A DNA stretch of 64,000 bases, from the NCBI RefSeq assembly GCF_032341175.1, contig NZ_CP135435.1, positions 3,038,001-3,102,000 on the forward strand. Reading direction: 5' to 3'. Below the pieces are notes generated by a model. The model worked only from the letters and a program-made list of their open reading frames with translations, was not told the DNA's origin and made no database searches. Below are positions 7,501 to 14,386 of the stretch, piece after piece (positions within the stretch are counted from its first letter, which is position 1; each line of letters begins with the position of its first letter). This stretch comes from Bacillus sp. DTU_2020_1000418_1_SI_GHA_SEK_038. Lineage in GTDB: Bacteria; Bacillota; Bacilli; Bacillales; Cytobacillaceae. The translations under genes and the position numbers were made by a program.

Positions 7501-7996
7501 GTTCTTCCTCCTTCACCATAAAAGTTTCATATGCTTCTTTCGCGGTGTTTGGAATTAAACCTAATGCGAATAAATCAAAGCGATCCATGTAATAAAATTT
7601 ACCGTATAACTTCCTGTGTTCTTCCTGCAGCTGTATCATGAGTGTGTTTCCGTTCTTTCCATGCACTCCATTTTCTCCCCTGTGGTGTTCTGGACATAAG
7701 GCTCGAAGATTTCTCCACATTCCCCTGCCTGATTCTCCGCTGTATTTCTTAGGAAACACATGATGCATTTCTACATTGGGATTTCCGCATACCCAACAAG
7801 TTTCTCCATGCTTCCTTAGAGCTTCGTTATATTCAACTGCAGTAATTCTTCCTCTCGTTTTCTTTGTGGGAATAACCCTGCCTTTTATAACTTGCGGTTT
7901 CTTTTTCTTTTGTGCTGGATACCGCTTCTTTTTGTACTTAGGCTTGTCCTTTGGCTTGGATACAGGCTTAGGCACAGGATGGAATCCTAGATCCAT
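7463..7996 (-). CDS. HNH endonuclease
   Basis: About 177 residues. A very basic, Lys/Pro-rich N-terminal 45 residues is followed by an HNH core: CWVCGNP, MHHVFPKK, N-containing RNLRALCPEHH. The two C-x-x-C/H pairs bind a structural zinc and the His pair is catalytic. Phage HNH enzymes act in packaging (nicking with terminase) or as free-standing homing-type nucleases. This one is in the middle of the early cluster, not beside terS, so a packaging role is less certain. It overlaps both neighbours. Confidence 0.85.
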   Translation of the reverse strand: MDLGFHPVPKPVSKPKDKPKYKKKRYPAQKKKKPQVIKGRVIPTKKTRGRITAVEYNEALRKHGETCWVCGNPNVEMHHVFPKKYSGESGRGMWRNLRALCPEHHRGENGVHGKNGNTLMIQLQEEHRKLYGKFYYMDRFDLFALGLIPNTAKEAYETFMVKEEEHAKGDTSSEAEL

Positions 7997-8583
7997 AGCG
8001 CAACCAATTCCCTTAGCGCCTTGTTTTCTTGAGCAAAACGCTTAATTGTAATATCAACGTTTTCAAAGTCACGCTTCACGTTCTCAAGTTCATAATCCTT
8101 TCTTACAAGTTCATCCCTTGTTTCCAGGAGTTGATCACGGTAGTTGTCTCTTTCTGTTCTTAAGCTACTAACCTCTAATTTTGCATCTTCACATGCTGTG
8201 CTTAATTCACTGATTAACGTCCTGTATTCGGCTTCTTGATCCGTTTTCGAGGGTTTAGTCTCAGAAACTTCTGGAACATCTGCAGCCGGCTGTTTTGGCT
8301 TTGTAAGTTCATTTCTTTTCCACGCCTTCAACCGATTGTAAAGAGTAGCTACACTGGTTTTCATTTCATCTGCTATTTGAGCGTTTGATATACCCTTCGC
8401 CCGCATCTTTTCATAATCTGCTTGAGTGTACACTTTCGTTCCTCCCTTATCTCCATTTCGGTATTTTGCTAATTCCTCAGGAGAGAGGAAGGAAGTCTTG
8501 ACGCTGCTATCCCATATGTCTTTGCTTCCTCTCGTACCAAACCGTGGTTCACCAGTGCGATATTTTGAGATTTTGGCACTCAT
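7987..8583 (-). CDS. Helix-turn-helix plus coiled-coil phage protein
   Basis: 198 residues. Residues about 50-90 contain a helix-turn-helix of Hin/terminase type (MRAKGISNAQIADEMKTSVATL). Residues 115-195 form a long coiled coil (LEVSSLRTERDNYRDQ...). This suggests a DNA-binding dimer or a KfrA-like organiser. Its ATG overlaps the upstream stop and its end overlaps the HNH gene start. No precise family name is supported. Confidence 0.6.
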   Translation of the reverse strand: MSAKISKYRTGEPRFGTRGSKDIWDSSVKTSFLSPEELAKYRNGDKGGTKVYTQADYEKMRAKGISNAQIADEMKTSVATLYNRLKAWKRNELTKPKQPAADVPEVSETKPSKTDQEAEYRTLISELSTACEDAKLEVSSLRTERDNYRDQLLETRDELVRKDYELENVKRDFENVDITIKRFAQENKALRELVALWI

Positions 8584-8906
8584 GAGACATCACTTCCACT
8601 TTTTAATACTCCGTATCCTGCAATATCTTTCCAAGGGTTTTCTTCAAATGCCCCTTTATTTGTCGCAAGACGCATTAACTTATCAAATATCCGAACGATA
8701 GCTAACATATCGCTATATTGCTCTGGATTAATTCCATTTGGGTAAAGTAACTTTAGAAAATCGTCTGACTTATTGAAAGCATCCCCGTAAGCTTTGTTTT
8801 TTTCGTCTACAAGTTGACCGATAGATAAAGCAACTCTTTCGTATTTTCCTGTGTTTGGATGTGCTTGTATCGGCAATTGGTCAAAGTTAATACTCAATTT
8901 GCTCAC
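8580..8906 (-). CDS. DUF1599/Nmad1-like (MazG-superfamily) phage protein
   Basis: 108 residues. The segments GQLVDEKNKAYGDAFNKS, IVRIFDKLMRLAT and WKDIAGYGVL match the pattern of the small all-alpha domain called nucleotide modification associated domain 1 (E/K-N-x-x-YG, R-x-x-D-K, D-x-x-GY). That domain is related to MazG-type pyrophosphohydrolases. A role in nucleotide-pool control or base modification is likely but not shown. This would be the second MazG-like protein of the phage. Confidence 0.55.
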   Translation of the reverse strand: MSKLSINFDQLPIQAHPNTGKYERVALSIGQLVDEKNKAYGDAFNKSDDFLKLLYPNGINPEQYSDMLAIVRIFDKLMRLATNKGAFEENPWKDIAGYGVLKSGSDVS

Positions 8907-8915
8907 CTCATTTAA

Positions 8916-9128
8916 TTATTCCACTTTTTCAAAGTACTGCTTGCCAAAATGGTTCACGATCAGCTCCATTGTCTTTGGTCCAATCCCCTTCACCTTGTCT
9001 AACCCTTCAAACCGACTGGCGAATAAATTCATAGCTGCGTTTGTTCCGAACTTCTGCCCTAAGATAAAGCCTGTTTCGTAACCCTCTTTACGGGCTTTTT
9101 CAATTACAGGGTTTTTCTTAGCCCCCAT
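8916..9128 (-). CDS. Small helix-hairpin-helix protein
   Basis: 70 residues with a helix-hairpin-helix near the C-terminus (LDKVKGIGPKTMELIVNHFG), the non-specific DNA-binding motif seen in RuvA, UvrC and ligase. The N-terminal half is helical (KKNPVIEKARKEGYETGFI). It could be an accessory factor for replication or recombination. The start overlaps the upstream gene by 11 bases. Confidence 0.6.
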   Translation of the reverse strand: MGAKKNPVIEKARKEGYETGFILGQKFGTNAAMNLFASRFEGLDKVKGIGPKTMELIVNHFGKQYFEKVE

Positions 9129-9324
9129 TCCGTTTCACCTCGTATTCTTTTAAATGGTTATTCACATAATCACGATGTTTGGGGTTGAAGAAAAACTTAT
9201 GTAAAATCTCGCTGTTATCTTCCATCCGGAATAATTTCTTTTCATACACCCCAAACTCGATAACTAATTGCAGGCTGAAATGTTTACCCTTTAAAGCTTC
9301 TGCATACAACTCTCTAACCGTCAT
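9118..9324 (-). CDS. Small phage protein downstream of dnaB, unknown
   Basis: 68 residues starting MTVRELYAEALKGKHFSLQL, overlapping the helicase end by 11 bases. It has a mixed alpha/beta composition with a basic C-terminus (EVKRNGG). No family is recognised. The coupling suggests it belongs to the replication operon. Confidence 0.6.
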   Translation of the reverse strand: MTVRELYAEALKGKHFSLQLVIEFGVYEKKLFRMEDNSEILHKFFFNPKHRDYVNNHLKEYEVKRNGG

Positions 9325-10603
9325 ACCTTCGCTCCAAATTCAGGAAGGTGTTACTTTCTTTTAAATAAGCTAACTGCGCAACTCCAAGTGATCCGTTTCT
9401 GTTTTTTGAAACTATCACTTCAATAATGTTTTTATTTTCAGTATCTTTGTCATAATAATCATCCCTGTGGAGGAAAAGGATTTTGTCGGCATCTTGTTCT
9501 ATCTCTCCGCTATCCCTTAAATCTGAAAGCATAGGCCGTTTATCTTGCCTTTGCTCCACCCCCCTTGATAATTGAGATAAGAGTATAACTGGTACGTTTA
9601 AATCTCTTGCCATCCGTTTTAAGTTTCTGCTGACTTCCCCCACCTCTAAATGGCGTTCTCTGCGACCGCTTCCTTGTATTAAGGTAAGGTAGTCGATAAT
9701 CACTAAGTGACGTTTATCTGGATGTTTACGAATGTTCTTTTTTGTTCTTGAGCGTATTTCTTGTACGGTTACCTTCGATTTATCGCAAATATCAAGGTTG
9801 TGTTTGTAATTGGAGAGTATCCCTTGTGCCGCCTGATACCTCTTCCAATCTTCTTCATCAAATCTTTTTAAAGCATTTTTTATTTTCATGGAATTAATTC
9901 CACCAATGCTGCATAACATTCTAGTAAGTAACGACTTGTCCGACATTTCTAACGAAAAGAAATTTACAAAGTGGTTATTCTTCATAGCGTTGTTGGCTAT
10001 CGCTAATGAAAAGGCTGTTTTTCCGACTGACGGCCGTGCTGCTAAGATTAGTAATTCTTCTTCACTTAGACCATCCAGAAGGTTGTCCAGTTCTACGAAT
10101 CCGGTTGGTATGCCATTAATGCCTTCCTTCTTCGTTTCCACATCATCATGGATGGAATAAAGAACTTCGGATAAATCGAAATCCGATTCTTGACCATGAT
10201 CCAGTGTTTCATTTATTTCTGCTATTGCTTGTTTTAACTTCTCTATATCCCTGGGGGAATTTACTTCCGACAAGGTTTGAGTTATCTCTTTAGTTTTTCT
10301 AATTTGAAATTCTTCAAAAACATACTGTTCGTATTGTTTAAAATTCTCTTCATTGGTCATAATGTTGTATAGGTCAGCTAAGTAGCTTGAACCACCAATG
10401 AATATGATTTCGTTCCCTAATTCAGTGTTGAGTGATACAATATCTATAGGGATTTCTTTCCTTTCAAGCTGTCGCATAGCTTGAAATATTTTTTTGTGTG
10501 GAACATATTCAAAGTGTTCTTCGTTTAGCGCGATCTCTTTAATGAGTTCGCCTTTTTTTATGATGCAGGAAAGTAATGCTTGTTCACTGTTTTCTAGCTG
10601 CAT
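9314..10603 (-). CDS. dnaB: Replicative DNA helicase, DnaB family
   Basis: 429 residues, with an N-terminal DnaB hairpin domain (1-100), a linker, and a RecA-like helicase core. Walker A is ARPSVGKT at 189-196; VIIDYLTLI supplies Walker B; LSQLSRGVEQR is the helicase H3 signature. It forms the hexameric 5'-3' helicase at the phage fork. The layout initiator - loader - helicase upstream to downstream is the same as SPP1 genes 38-39-40. The ATG overlaps the end of the loader gene and has GGAGTGGG upstream. Confidence 0.95.
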   Translation of the reverse strand: MQLENSEQALLSCIIKKGELIKEIALNEEHFEYVPHKKIFQAMRQLERKEIPIDIVSLNTELGNEIIFIGGSSYLADLYNIMTNEENFKQYEQYVFEEFQIRKTKEITQTLSEVNSPRDIEKLKQAIAEINETLDHGQESDFDLSEVLYSIHDDVETKKEGINGIPTGFVELDNLLDGLSEEELLILAARPSVGKTAFSLAIANNAMKNNHFVNFFSLEMSDKSLLTRMLCSIGGINSMKIKNALKRFDEEDWKRYQAAQGILSNYKHNLDICDKSKVTVQEIRSRTKKNIRKHPDKRHLVIIDYLTLIQGSGRRERHLEVGEVSRNLKRMARDLNVPVILLSQLSRGVEQRQDKRPMLSDLRDSGEIEQDADKILFLHRDDYYDKDTENKNIIEVIVSKNRNGSLGVAQLAYLKESNTFLNLERRYDG

Positions 10604-10853
10604 TCTTTTCCCACTCCTTTATTTGGTCCAGTACATTTGTTTTATAAGCTTCGTGATTTCGTTCTCTCAAATCTGCAAGCGTAGGAGGGAATTTACTTTC
10701 TAAAACAAACTTTTCAGCATTCCTCATAACTACTGCTGGATTTTGATCTTTAAGCAACCTAGCCCATGTATCAATTTTTTCTGTCGTTGCTTCAAACTGC
10801 GGATAAACATTAACAAGAAGTTTAAATATCTCTTTAACATGCTCCCTGTTCAT
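10584..10853 (-). CDS. Helicase loader/inhibitor, SPP1 G39P-like
   Basis: About 89 residues. The N-terminal helical domain MNREHVKEIFKLLVNVYPQF and the conserved segment PPTLADLRER, then a flexible helicase-binding tail (IKEWEKNAARKQ), match the G39P family. G39P binds the DnaB-type helicase, blocks its ATPase and delivers it to the origin-bound initiator. The ATG at 10853 overlaps the upstream TGA (ATGA). A TTG four codons earlier is possible but its Shine-Dalgarno would be inside the frame. Confidence 0.75.
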   Translation of the reverse strand: MNREHVKEIFKLLVNVYPQFEATTEKIDTWARLLKDQNPAVVMRNAEKFVLESKFPPTLADLRERNHEAYKTNVLDQIKEWEKNAARKQ

Positions 10854-11506
10854 AGGTCCTCCCAATTAATTTGTTTTTTAGGCTTAGAATTTTTTCTTTC
10901 CCAAGCAAGGATAGTTAAATAATCATTCTTGTACTTAACCCCTTTAGAGCCTTTGTAAAGATTTAGATTTTCTATTCTGTCCTTTGTTCCTTGCTCTCCG
11001 AATTGTTCTAAAAGCTTTTCATATTCTGATTGAGTCATAGAAACAAATTCAGCATATTTATTCTTCTTTTCATTCTTAACATTATTAACATTCTTGTTTG
11101 TGTTCAGTTGATGTTCAATTGTTGTTCGTTTGTTGTTCAGTTGATGTTCAATATCCTGTTCACTTTCTTGGTAATCAGCCCATTTAACTATTGATACAAC
11201 GCTGTATTTAGTGGTTTTTTTGATGTTCAACATTCCCCACAATTCTAGATTGTTTAAGTATCTCCACCAAGTTGATTCACTCTGCCTTAATTTCGGTTTC
11301 ATCCCCTTATTTAAGTCATCTGATAAAGAGGTTCTTCCAGTGACAAATTCTCCTGGCATTAGCTTGATAACTTGATTTCCAACTAACTGTTCTCGTTCTT
11401 TGTGGGATGCCTTCATCAAACAGTACATCCATAGTTTTAAATAAACGGGATCTTGCCAAACAGGACTGCACATCATTTTGCGATAAACCTTTATATAGCC
11501 TTTCAC
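10850..11506 (-). CDS. Phage replication initiator (DnaD-N/G38P-like)
   Basis: 218 residues. The N-terminus MKGYIKVYRKMMCSPVWQDP, with LWMYCLMKASHKER and a winged-helix (STWWRYLNNLELWGMLNIKK), is the replisome organiser type seen in many Bacillus and Staphylococcus phages. The middle contains an internal peptide repeat, IEHQLNNKRTT/IEHQLNTNKN, that is the translation of a DNA repeat array (11096-11150), and the C-terminus is a short DnaD-like tail. It should bind the origin and recruit loader and helicase. The repeat array inside the gene is the expected place for the origin in phages of this type. Confidence 0.75.
   Translation of the reverse strand: MKGYIKVYRKMMCSPVWQDPVYLKLWMYCLMKASHKEREQLVGNQVIKLMPGEFVTGRTSLSDDLNKGMKPKLRQSESTWWRYLNNLELWGMLNIKKTTKYSVVSIVKWADYQESEQDIEHQLNNKRTTIEHQLNTNKNVNNVKNEKKNKYAEFVSMTQSEYEKLLEQFGEQGTKDRIENLNLYKGSKGVKYKNDYLTILAWERKNSKPKKQINWEDL
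11096..11150. repeat. Tandem 11-bp iterons, candidate phage origin
   Basis: Five adjacent 11-mers on the plus strand: GTTTGTGTTCA, GTTGATGTTCA, ATTGTTGTTCG, TTTGTTGTTCA, GTTGATGTTCA. The consensus is NTTGNTGTTCA, in phase with one DNA turn. A further TGTTCA follows at 11157-11162. Two 19-bp stretches (11101-11119 and 11134-11152) are identical. An AT-rich stretch flanks it at about 11040-11095. Iterons of about one helical turn inside an initiator gene are a hallmark of phage origins. Confidence 0.7.
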
Positions 11507-11507
11507 G

Positions 11508-11771
11508 TTATCCCTTCTTTATAAATTCAATGGCATCTTTGATGTGTTCCTCTCCGGTCATATCAGGCATCATTTCTAATGCAGTAATCAATTTGCTGAT
11601 TATCTCGCTTTTTTCATCATCTTTCCGATACTTGCGAATAACTAACCCTTCACTACTCATAAACATTTCCATTGGTGTGTTAGTATCCCAACCGTGAGCC
11701 CTTCTTACTTCCTTTGGGACTACAATTCTCCCTAAATCATCAATTTTGCGAATGATCCCTAATGCCTTCAT
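11508..11771 (-). CDS. AbrB/SpoVT-type transition regulator homologue
   Basis: 87 residues. The swapped-hairpin DNA-binding domain is complete (LGIIRKIDDLGRIVVPKEVRR, residues 4-24, and LVIRKY), as in AbrB and Abh. The C-terminal half (SEIISKLITALEMMPD) is helical for multimerisation. AbrB-family proteins bind AT-rich bent DNA and repress many stationary-phase and competence genes in Bacillus. A phage copy could tune phage or host genes. It lies between the replication initiator and a small zinc-ribbon gene. Confidence 0.88.
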   Translation of the reverse strand: MKALGIIRKIDDLGRIVVPKEVRRAHGWDTNTPMEMFMSSEGLVIRKYRKDDEKSEIISKLITALEMMPDMTGEEHIKDAIEFIKKG

Positions 11772-11894
11772 TTACTTTTCCTCCTTTATTTTTTGGCTTA
11801 ACAACTTCCCTAAACAATCGGCACACAATGTACGGTTCCAGTGTATTGCGCTATGTGTCTGACATTCGATGCATTTCTTGATTTCAATTTTCAT
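11772..11894 (-). CDS. Small zinc-ribbon phage protein (40 residues)
   Basis: MKIEIKKCIECQTHSAIHW... with two C-x-x-C pairs (CIEC and CADC), a typical micro zinc ribbon. The ATG follows GAGGTG. The stop abuts the ATG of the AbrB-like gene (TAA ATG). Too short for the usual gene callers. Function unknown. Confidence 0.6.
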   Translation of the reverse strand: MKIEIKKCIECQTHSAIHWNRTLCADCLGKLLSQKIKEEK

Positions 11895-11904
11895 AGAAAG
11901 CACC

Positions 11905-12111
11905 TCACTTTTTAATGACAAGCAATTCCCCAACTTCACAATCCAGTTTGTTACATAAATTAATCAAAAAATCACGATCAAAGCTGTTAGTTTCATTGTT
12001 TGCTAACTTGCGTAAAAGGTAATAACTCAATCCGTTATCTTTCGCAAATTTTTGCAATGATTTGTAGCCTTTATCAGCTACCAAAGCCCTAACTCTTGTA
12101 TGAAGTTCCAC
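11905..12111 (-). CDS. Mini-repressor A, XRE/Cro type
   Basis: 68 residues, a single Cro/C1 helix-turn-helix domain: SLQKFAKDNGLSYYLLRKLA is the recognition region and LCNKLDCEVGELLVI the closing helix. It is a paralogue of the divergent 12261-12494 gene (shared LC-x5-CEVGELL). Its promoter (12153-12181) is overlapped by a palindrome. With the divergent partner it makes a second repressor pair inside the prophage. Leftward transcripts from here enter the AbrB and replication genes. Confidence 0.8.
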   Translation of the reverse strand: MELHTRVRALVADKGYKSLQKFAKDNGLSYYLLRKLANNETNSFDRDFLINLCNKLDCEVGELLVIKK

Positions 12112-12141
12112 TTTTTCACCTCCGTTGGTTCTATTTACCTC

Positions 12142-12159
12142 TTACAATTAATATTGTAA
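12142..12159. promoter_or_regulatory. Palindromic operator candidate
   Basis: TTACAAT-TAAT-ATTGTAA, perfect 7-bp arms around 4 bases. It covers the -10 box (TACAAT) of the leftward promoter of mini-repressor A, so a dimer bound here would block it. The binder is inferred to be one of the two flanking helix-turn-helix proteins. Confidence 0.6.
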
Positions 12160-12181
12160 TAGATATAATAAGTAATGTAAA
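12153..12181 (-). promoter_or_regulatory. Sigma-A promoter of mini-repressor A
   Basis: Minus-strand TTTACA at 12176-12181, a 17-base spacer, then TACAAT at 12153-12158. The start codon is about 40 bases downstream. Confidence 0.65.
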
Positions 12182-12207
12182 GGATGTAATAATAAATTTA
12201 TCTATAA

Positions 12208-12236
12208 TTGTGCAAATTTTTGTCATACATTATAAT
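12208..12236 (+). promoter_or_regulatory. Sigma-A promoter of mini-repressor B
   Basis: TTGTGC at 12208-12213, a 17-base spacer, then TATAAT at 12231-12236. It lies 24 bases before the ATG at 12261 and is divergent from the promoter at 12153-12181. Confidence 0.7.
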
Positions 12237-12260
12237 TAATTGCATATACTAGAGTGAAAG

Positions 12261-12494
12261 ATGGGTTGTCCAATGAAAGTATTAAAAAATAACCTGCGCT
12301 TACTTATGGCTAAAAAAGGTGTTCGGACTATGGTCGAGCTGGAAGAAAAGTCAGGAGTAAGCCGTCAGGTACTGGATCGGTTTGAAAAAGATAAATCCAA
12401 ACGATTAGATTTTGAAACTGTTGTAAAGCTTTGCCAATTCTTTGAATGCGAAGTTGGAGAATTGCTTTACATTGATGAACAAGAGGGAGAATAA
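12261..12494 (+). CDS. Mini-repressor B, XRE/Cro type, divergent
   Basis: 77 residues on the plus strand, against the direction of the surrounding early genes. It is a single helix-turn-helix domain (TMVELEEKSGVSRQVLDRFE) with LCQFFECEVGELLYI, closely like the mini-repressor opposite. An ATG at 12273 is an alternative start (MKVLKNNLRLLMAKKG). The group resembles YozG/YyaO-like small XRE proteins. Divergent placement with its own consensus promoter suggests mutual or self repression. Confidence 0.8.
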   Translation: MGCPMKVLKNNLRLLMAKKGVRTMVELEEKSGVSRQVLDRFEKDKSKRLDFETVVKLCQFFECEVGELLYIDEQEGE

Positions 12495-12537
12495 CCTCCC
12501 TCCCCTTGCTAATTAACTGGCTCTATCTTTTGTTTCC

Positions 12538-12708
12538 TTAAAACTTCGCTATAGCACTCTTATACAAATCAAGTACACATTCTGGACAAAGTCGAATGGT
12601 GGTGGTTTGGTTTTCGTTCAGGCCTATTGATATATCAAGGATTTTTTCATTTGAATAACAAGACTGACAACGGACATATCTTTTCTCAACAACCTCAACG
12701 CTTATCAA
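12538..12708 (-). CDS. Small double-CxxC phage protein
   Basis: 56 residues from a TTG behind AAAGGAG (about 10 bases): two zinc-type pairs, CQSC and CPEC, separated by a beta-hairpin-like stretch. Not long enough for standard calling, but the spacing of the Cys pairs is that of a real zinc ribbon. It converges on the plus-strand mini-repressor B gene. Function unknown. Confidence 0.55.
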   Translation of the reverse strand: MISVEVVEKRYVRCQSCYSNEKILDISIGLNENQTTTIRLCPECVLDLYKSAIAKF

Positions 12709-12754
12709 TATTCAATCACTCCTTTCTGATAAACACTTCCTACCTTTTGTTTCG

Positions 12755-13345
12755 TTATTCGCCTTCTTTATATCTGCTGAAATGGTAATCATCCATTCCA
12801 TCACTTTTAGGCTGTTCTTTTTGGAAATGCAAATAGTCCTCAAAATCTCCGATATATTCATCATGAGAAGCTGCATATTCCTTCTTTGTCATATCCCAGC
12901 ACCCCTTACACATAGAAGCTGGAATATCACCCATAAATGGAGTTGGTCGCACTTTATCGACATATTGCTCACAATAATCACACTGTTTTTTATCAACACA
13001 TTCTTTGCACCAATATTCTCCCAGCGATTCACCAACTTTATATTCATTTGTTTCAAGGTCAATCTTTTTATTACATGCGACACATTCCTCAAAATGTTCT
13101 TCGTGAAGATCATTACCCCAATGTCCATGACGCTTCAAAATTTCAATGATTTTATCTGCATATGGTTCGTCTGTATTGATTACAAGGTATTTTTGATAAT
13201 TCCTTTTACCATCTAATCGCCTGCCACTTCTGATTTCCTCTAACAAGTATTCCAGATGTATTTTTTGAGTATCAGTGAGATGTTTTTCAATGTCCTCATT
13301 TTTGATTACAGTAAATTTCATTTCCATACCTTTTAAATTCGACAT
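12755..13345 (-). CDS. Zinc-finger phage protein, unknown function
   Basis: 196 residues. The N-terminal domain (1-90) is alpha/beta with no recognised fold. Residues about 95-155 hold four Cys clusters (CVACNKK, WCKECVDKKQCDYCEQ, MCKGCW) that can bind two zinc ions in a LIM/RING-like arrangement. The C-terminus is acidic and aromatic (HDEYIGDFEDYLHF). The start has GGAGGG seven bases upstream. It could mediate protein contacts rather than DNA binding. Confidence 0.65.
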   Translation of the reverse strand: MSNLKGMEMKFTVIKNEDIEKHLTDTQKIHLEYLLEEIRSGRRLDGKRNYQKYLVINTDEPYADKIIEILKRHGHWGNDLHEEHFEECVACNKKIDLETNEYKVGESLGEYWCKECVDKKQCDYCEQYVDKVRPTPFMGDIPASMCKGCWDMTKKEYAASHDEYIGDFEDYLHFQKEQPKSDGMDDYHFSRYKEGE

Positions 13346-13373
13346 CCTCTTTCCCTCCTAATTAACTGATCTA

Positions 13374-13465
13374 TCATTTTGTTTCCAAGACCTTAATCCT
13401 TGCCCCGCACTTGCACTTGTTTATGTGCTTTATCAATTCAACTTCGCTTCCGCATTTATTTTCAT
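13374..13465 (-). pseudogene. Probable frameshifted small Cys protein
   Basis: An ATG at 13465 behind AAAAAAGGAGTAACCG has an excellent ribosome binding site but stops after ten codons. The frame one base earlier continues as CGSEVELIKHINKCKCGARIK... to a TGA at 13374, a convincing zinc-type peptide, and has no start of its own. The simplest reading is a one-base frameshift in the last few codons, real or a sequencing error. A programmed slip is less likely because no classic slippery heptamer is seen. Confidence 0.4.
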
Positions 13466-13520
13466 CGGTTACTCCTTTTTTAACTTGCTGGTAACTTGCG
13501 CATTAATTTCGAAATGCGAA

Positions 13521-13586
13521 CTAAATACTAAACATTACACAAGTAAAAATAACCCCACAAATAAAACCTAAAATCCACTTTCCCAT
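13521..13586 (-). CDS. Tiny membrane peptide (21 residues)
   Basis: MGKWILGFICGVIFTCVMFSI, one hydrophobic helix with two Cys, from an ATG behind AGAGGTG. Such single-pass micropeptides are frequent in phage early regions. No function can be named. Confidence 0.45.
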   Translation of the reverse strand: MGKWILGFICGVIFTCVMFSI

Positions 13587-13590
13587 GCTT

Positions 13591-13959
13591 TCACCTCTCT
13601 TCGGGATATTCTGTAAGCAGTTCTTTGTTTTCGTGAATATTACCTATGACTTTCCATCCGTACTTATCATATCGTGTTGCTCCACGATAAGTATTCGGAT
13701 AATAACCACCACCATATCCTCGAAAAGTAAACTCTTGCTTATAATCGTGCCACGTTACATAGAACCTTTCTTTTGTGCCTAATTCAACAATATCCCCTTC
13801 GTAAATCTCTTTACCTTCCTTGTCTTTTAAACCTGTATATTGCATGGCATACGTCCAGCGGTCATTTTCTTTATTTAAATCACTGACCATCCATTCGTCT
13901 GATTCATAAACCATTTCTTTGTGCCTTTTATTAAAAGCTCTAAATTTTAATTCCCTCAT
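13591..13959 (-). CDS. YopX family protein (copy 1)
   Basis: 122 residues with the YopX signature: N-terminal LKFRAFNKRHKEMVY, central MQYTGLKDKEGKEIYEGDIV and C-terminal VIGNIHENKELL. The family, named after SPbeta YopX, is widespread in low-GC phages and of unknown function. The fold is a small beta barrel. A second member lies at 15280-15639. It overlaps the upstream gene by four bases (ATGA). Confidence 0.9.
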   Translation of the reverse strand: MRELKFRAFNKRHKEMVYESDEWMVSDLNKENDRWTYAMQYTGLKDKEGKEIYEGDIVELGTKERFYVTWHDYKQEFTFRGYGGGYYPNTYRGATRYDKYGWKVIGNIHENKELLTEYPEER

Positions 13960-14168
13960 TTGTCCATCTCCTTAATCCATACCCCATGTTTTAAATTTGC
14001 TAGAGTGTAATTAAATAACGGCAATCTTCCGAGCTTCTTTGTCCACAAAAAGTTAATCGGAAACCATGTTTCATCAATGTCCTCTCCGTTTTCGAACAAA
14101 AATCCTACTGGCTGTGTTTTATTTAACTCAATAGCTTCCTCAAAATTAACGTATTTTCTTTCGTTCAT
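13956..14168 (-). CDS. Small phage protein, unknown
   Basis: 70 residues starting MNERKYVNFEEAIELNKTQP behind AGGAG seven bases away. A longer ATG frame to 14225 is rejected because it would run into the 55-residue gene. The protein has an aromatic, single-domain look (DETWFPINFLW). It resembles small early-region phage proteins but no family is named. Confidence 0.65.
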   Translation of the reverse strand: MNERKYVNFEEAIELNKTQPVGFLFENGEDIDETWFPINFLWTKKLGRLPLFNYTLANLKHGVWIKEMDK

Positions 14169-14202
14169 TTTCTCTCTCCTTACTGCACAATATTTGTCAA
14201 AT

Positions 14203-14370
14203 CTACACCTTACTTTTACGGCCATTTATATAATCAGCATGAACCAAAGCATAGTTTTGACCGTTAAACCTAATGCTAGTTGGTACACCGTTTTTAGCTT
14301 TCAAGACCTCAACAACAGGCCTAAAGCTATCACCTTTTTGACGAGCCTTTGGTTTCCTTATTGATCTCAC
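14203..14370 (-). CDS. Small basic phage protein (55 residues)
   Basis: A GTG start, then RSIRKPKARQKGDSFRP... and a beta-rich end (IRFNGQNYALVHADYING). The ribosome binding site is mediocre (AAAGGAA 12 bases upstream). It fills the space between the methyltransferase and the 70-residue gene exactly. Family not recognised. Confidence 0.5.
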   Translation of the reverse strand: MRSIRKPKARQKGDSFRPVVEVLKAKNGVPTSIRFNGQNYALVHADYINGRKSKV

Positions 14371-14386
14371 CCCTTAGGAAATTCCT

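Noticed and set aside
7776..8045. Plus-strand frame opposite the HNH gene start
   Set aside because: Phe/Gly-rich shadow of the Lys/Pro-rich HNH N-terminus.
12782..13216. 144-codon plus-strand frame opposite the zinc-finger gene
   Set aside because: Hydrophobic antisense shadow without a ribosome binding site; the minus-strand Cys motifs are clearly the coding ones.
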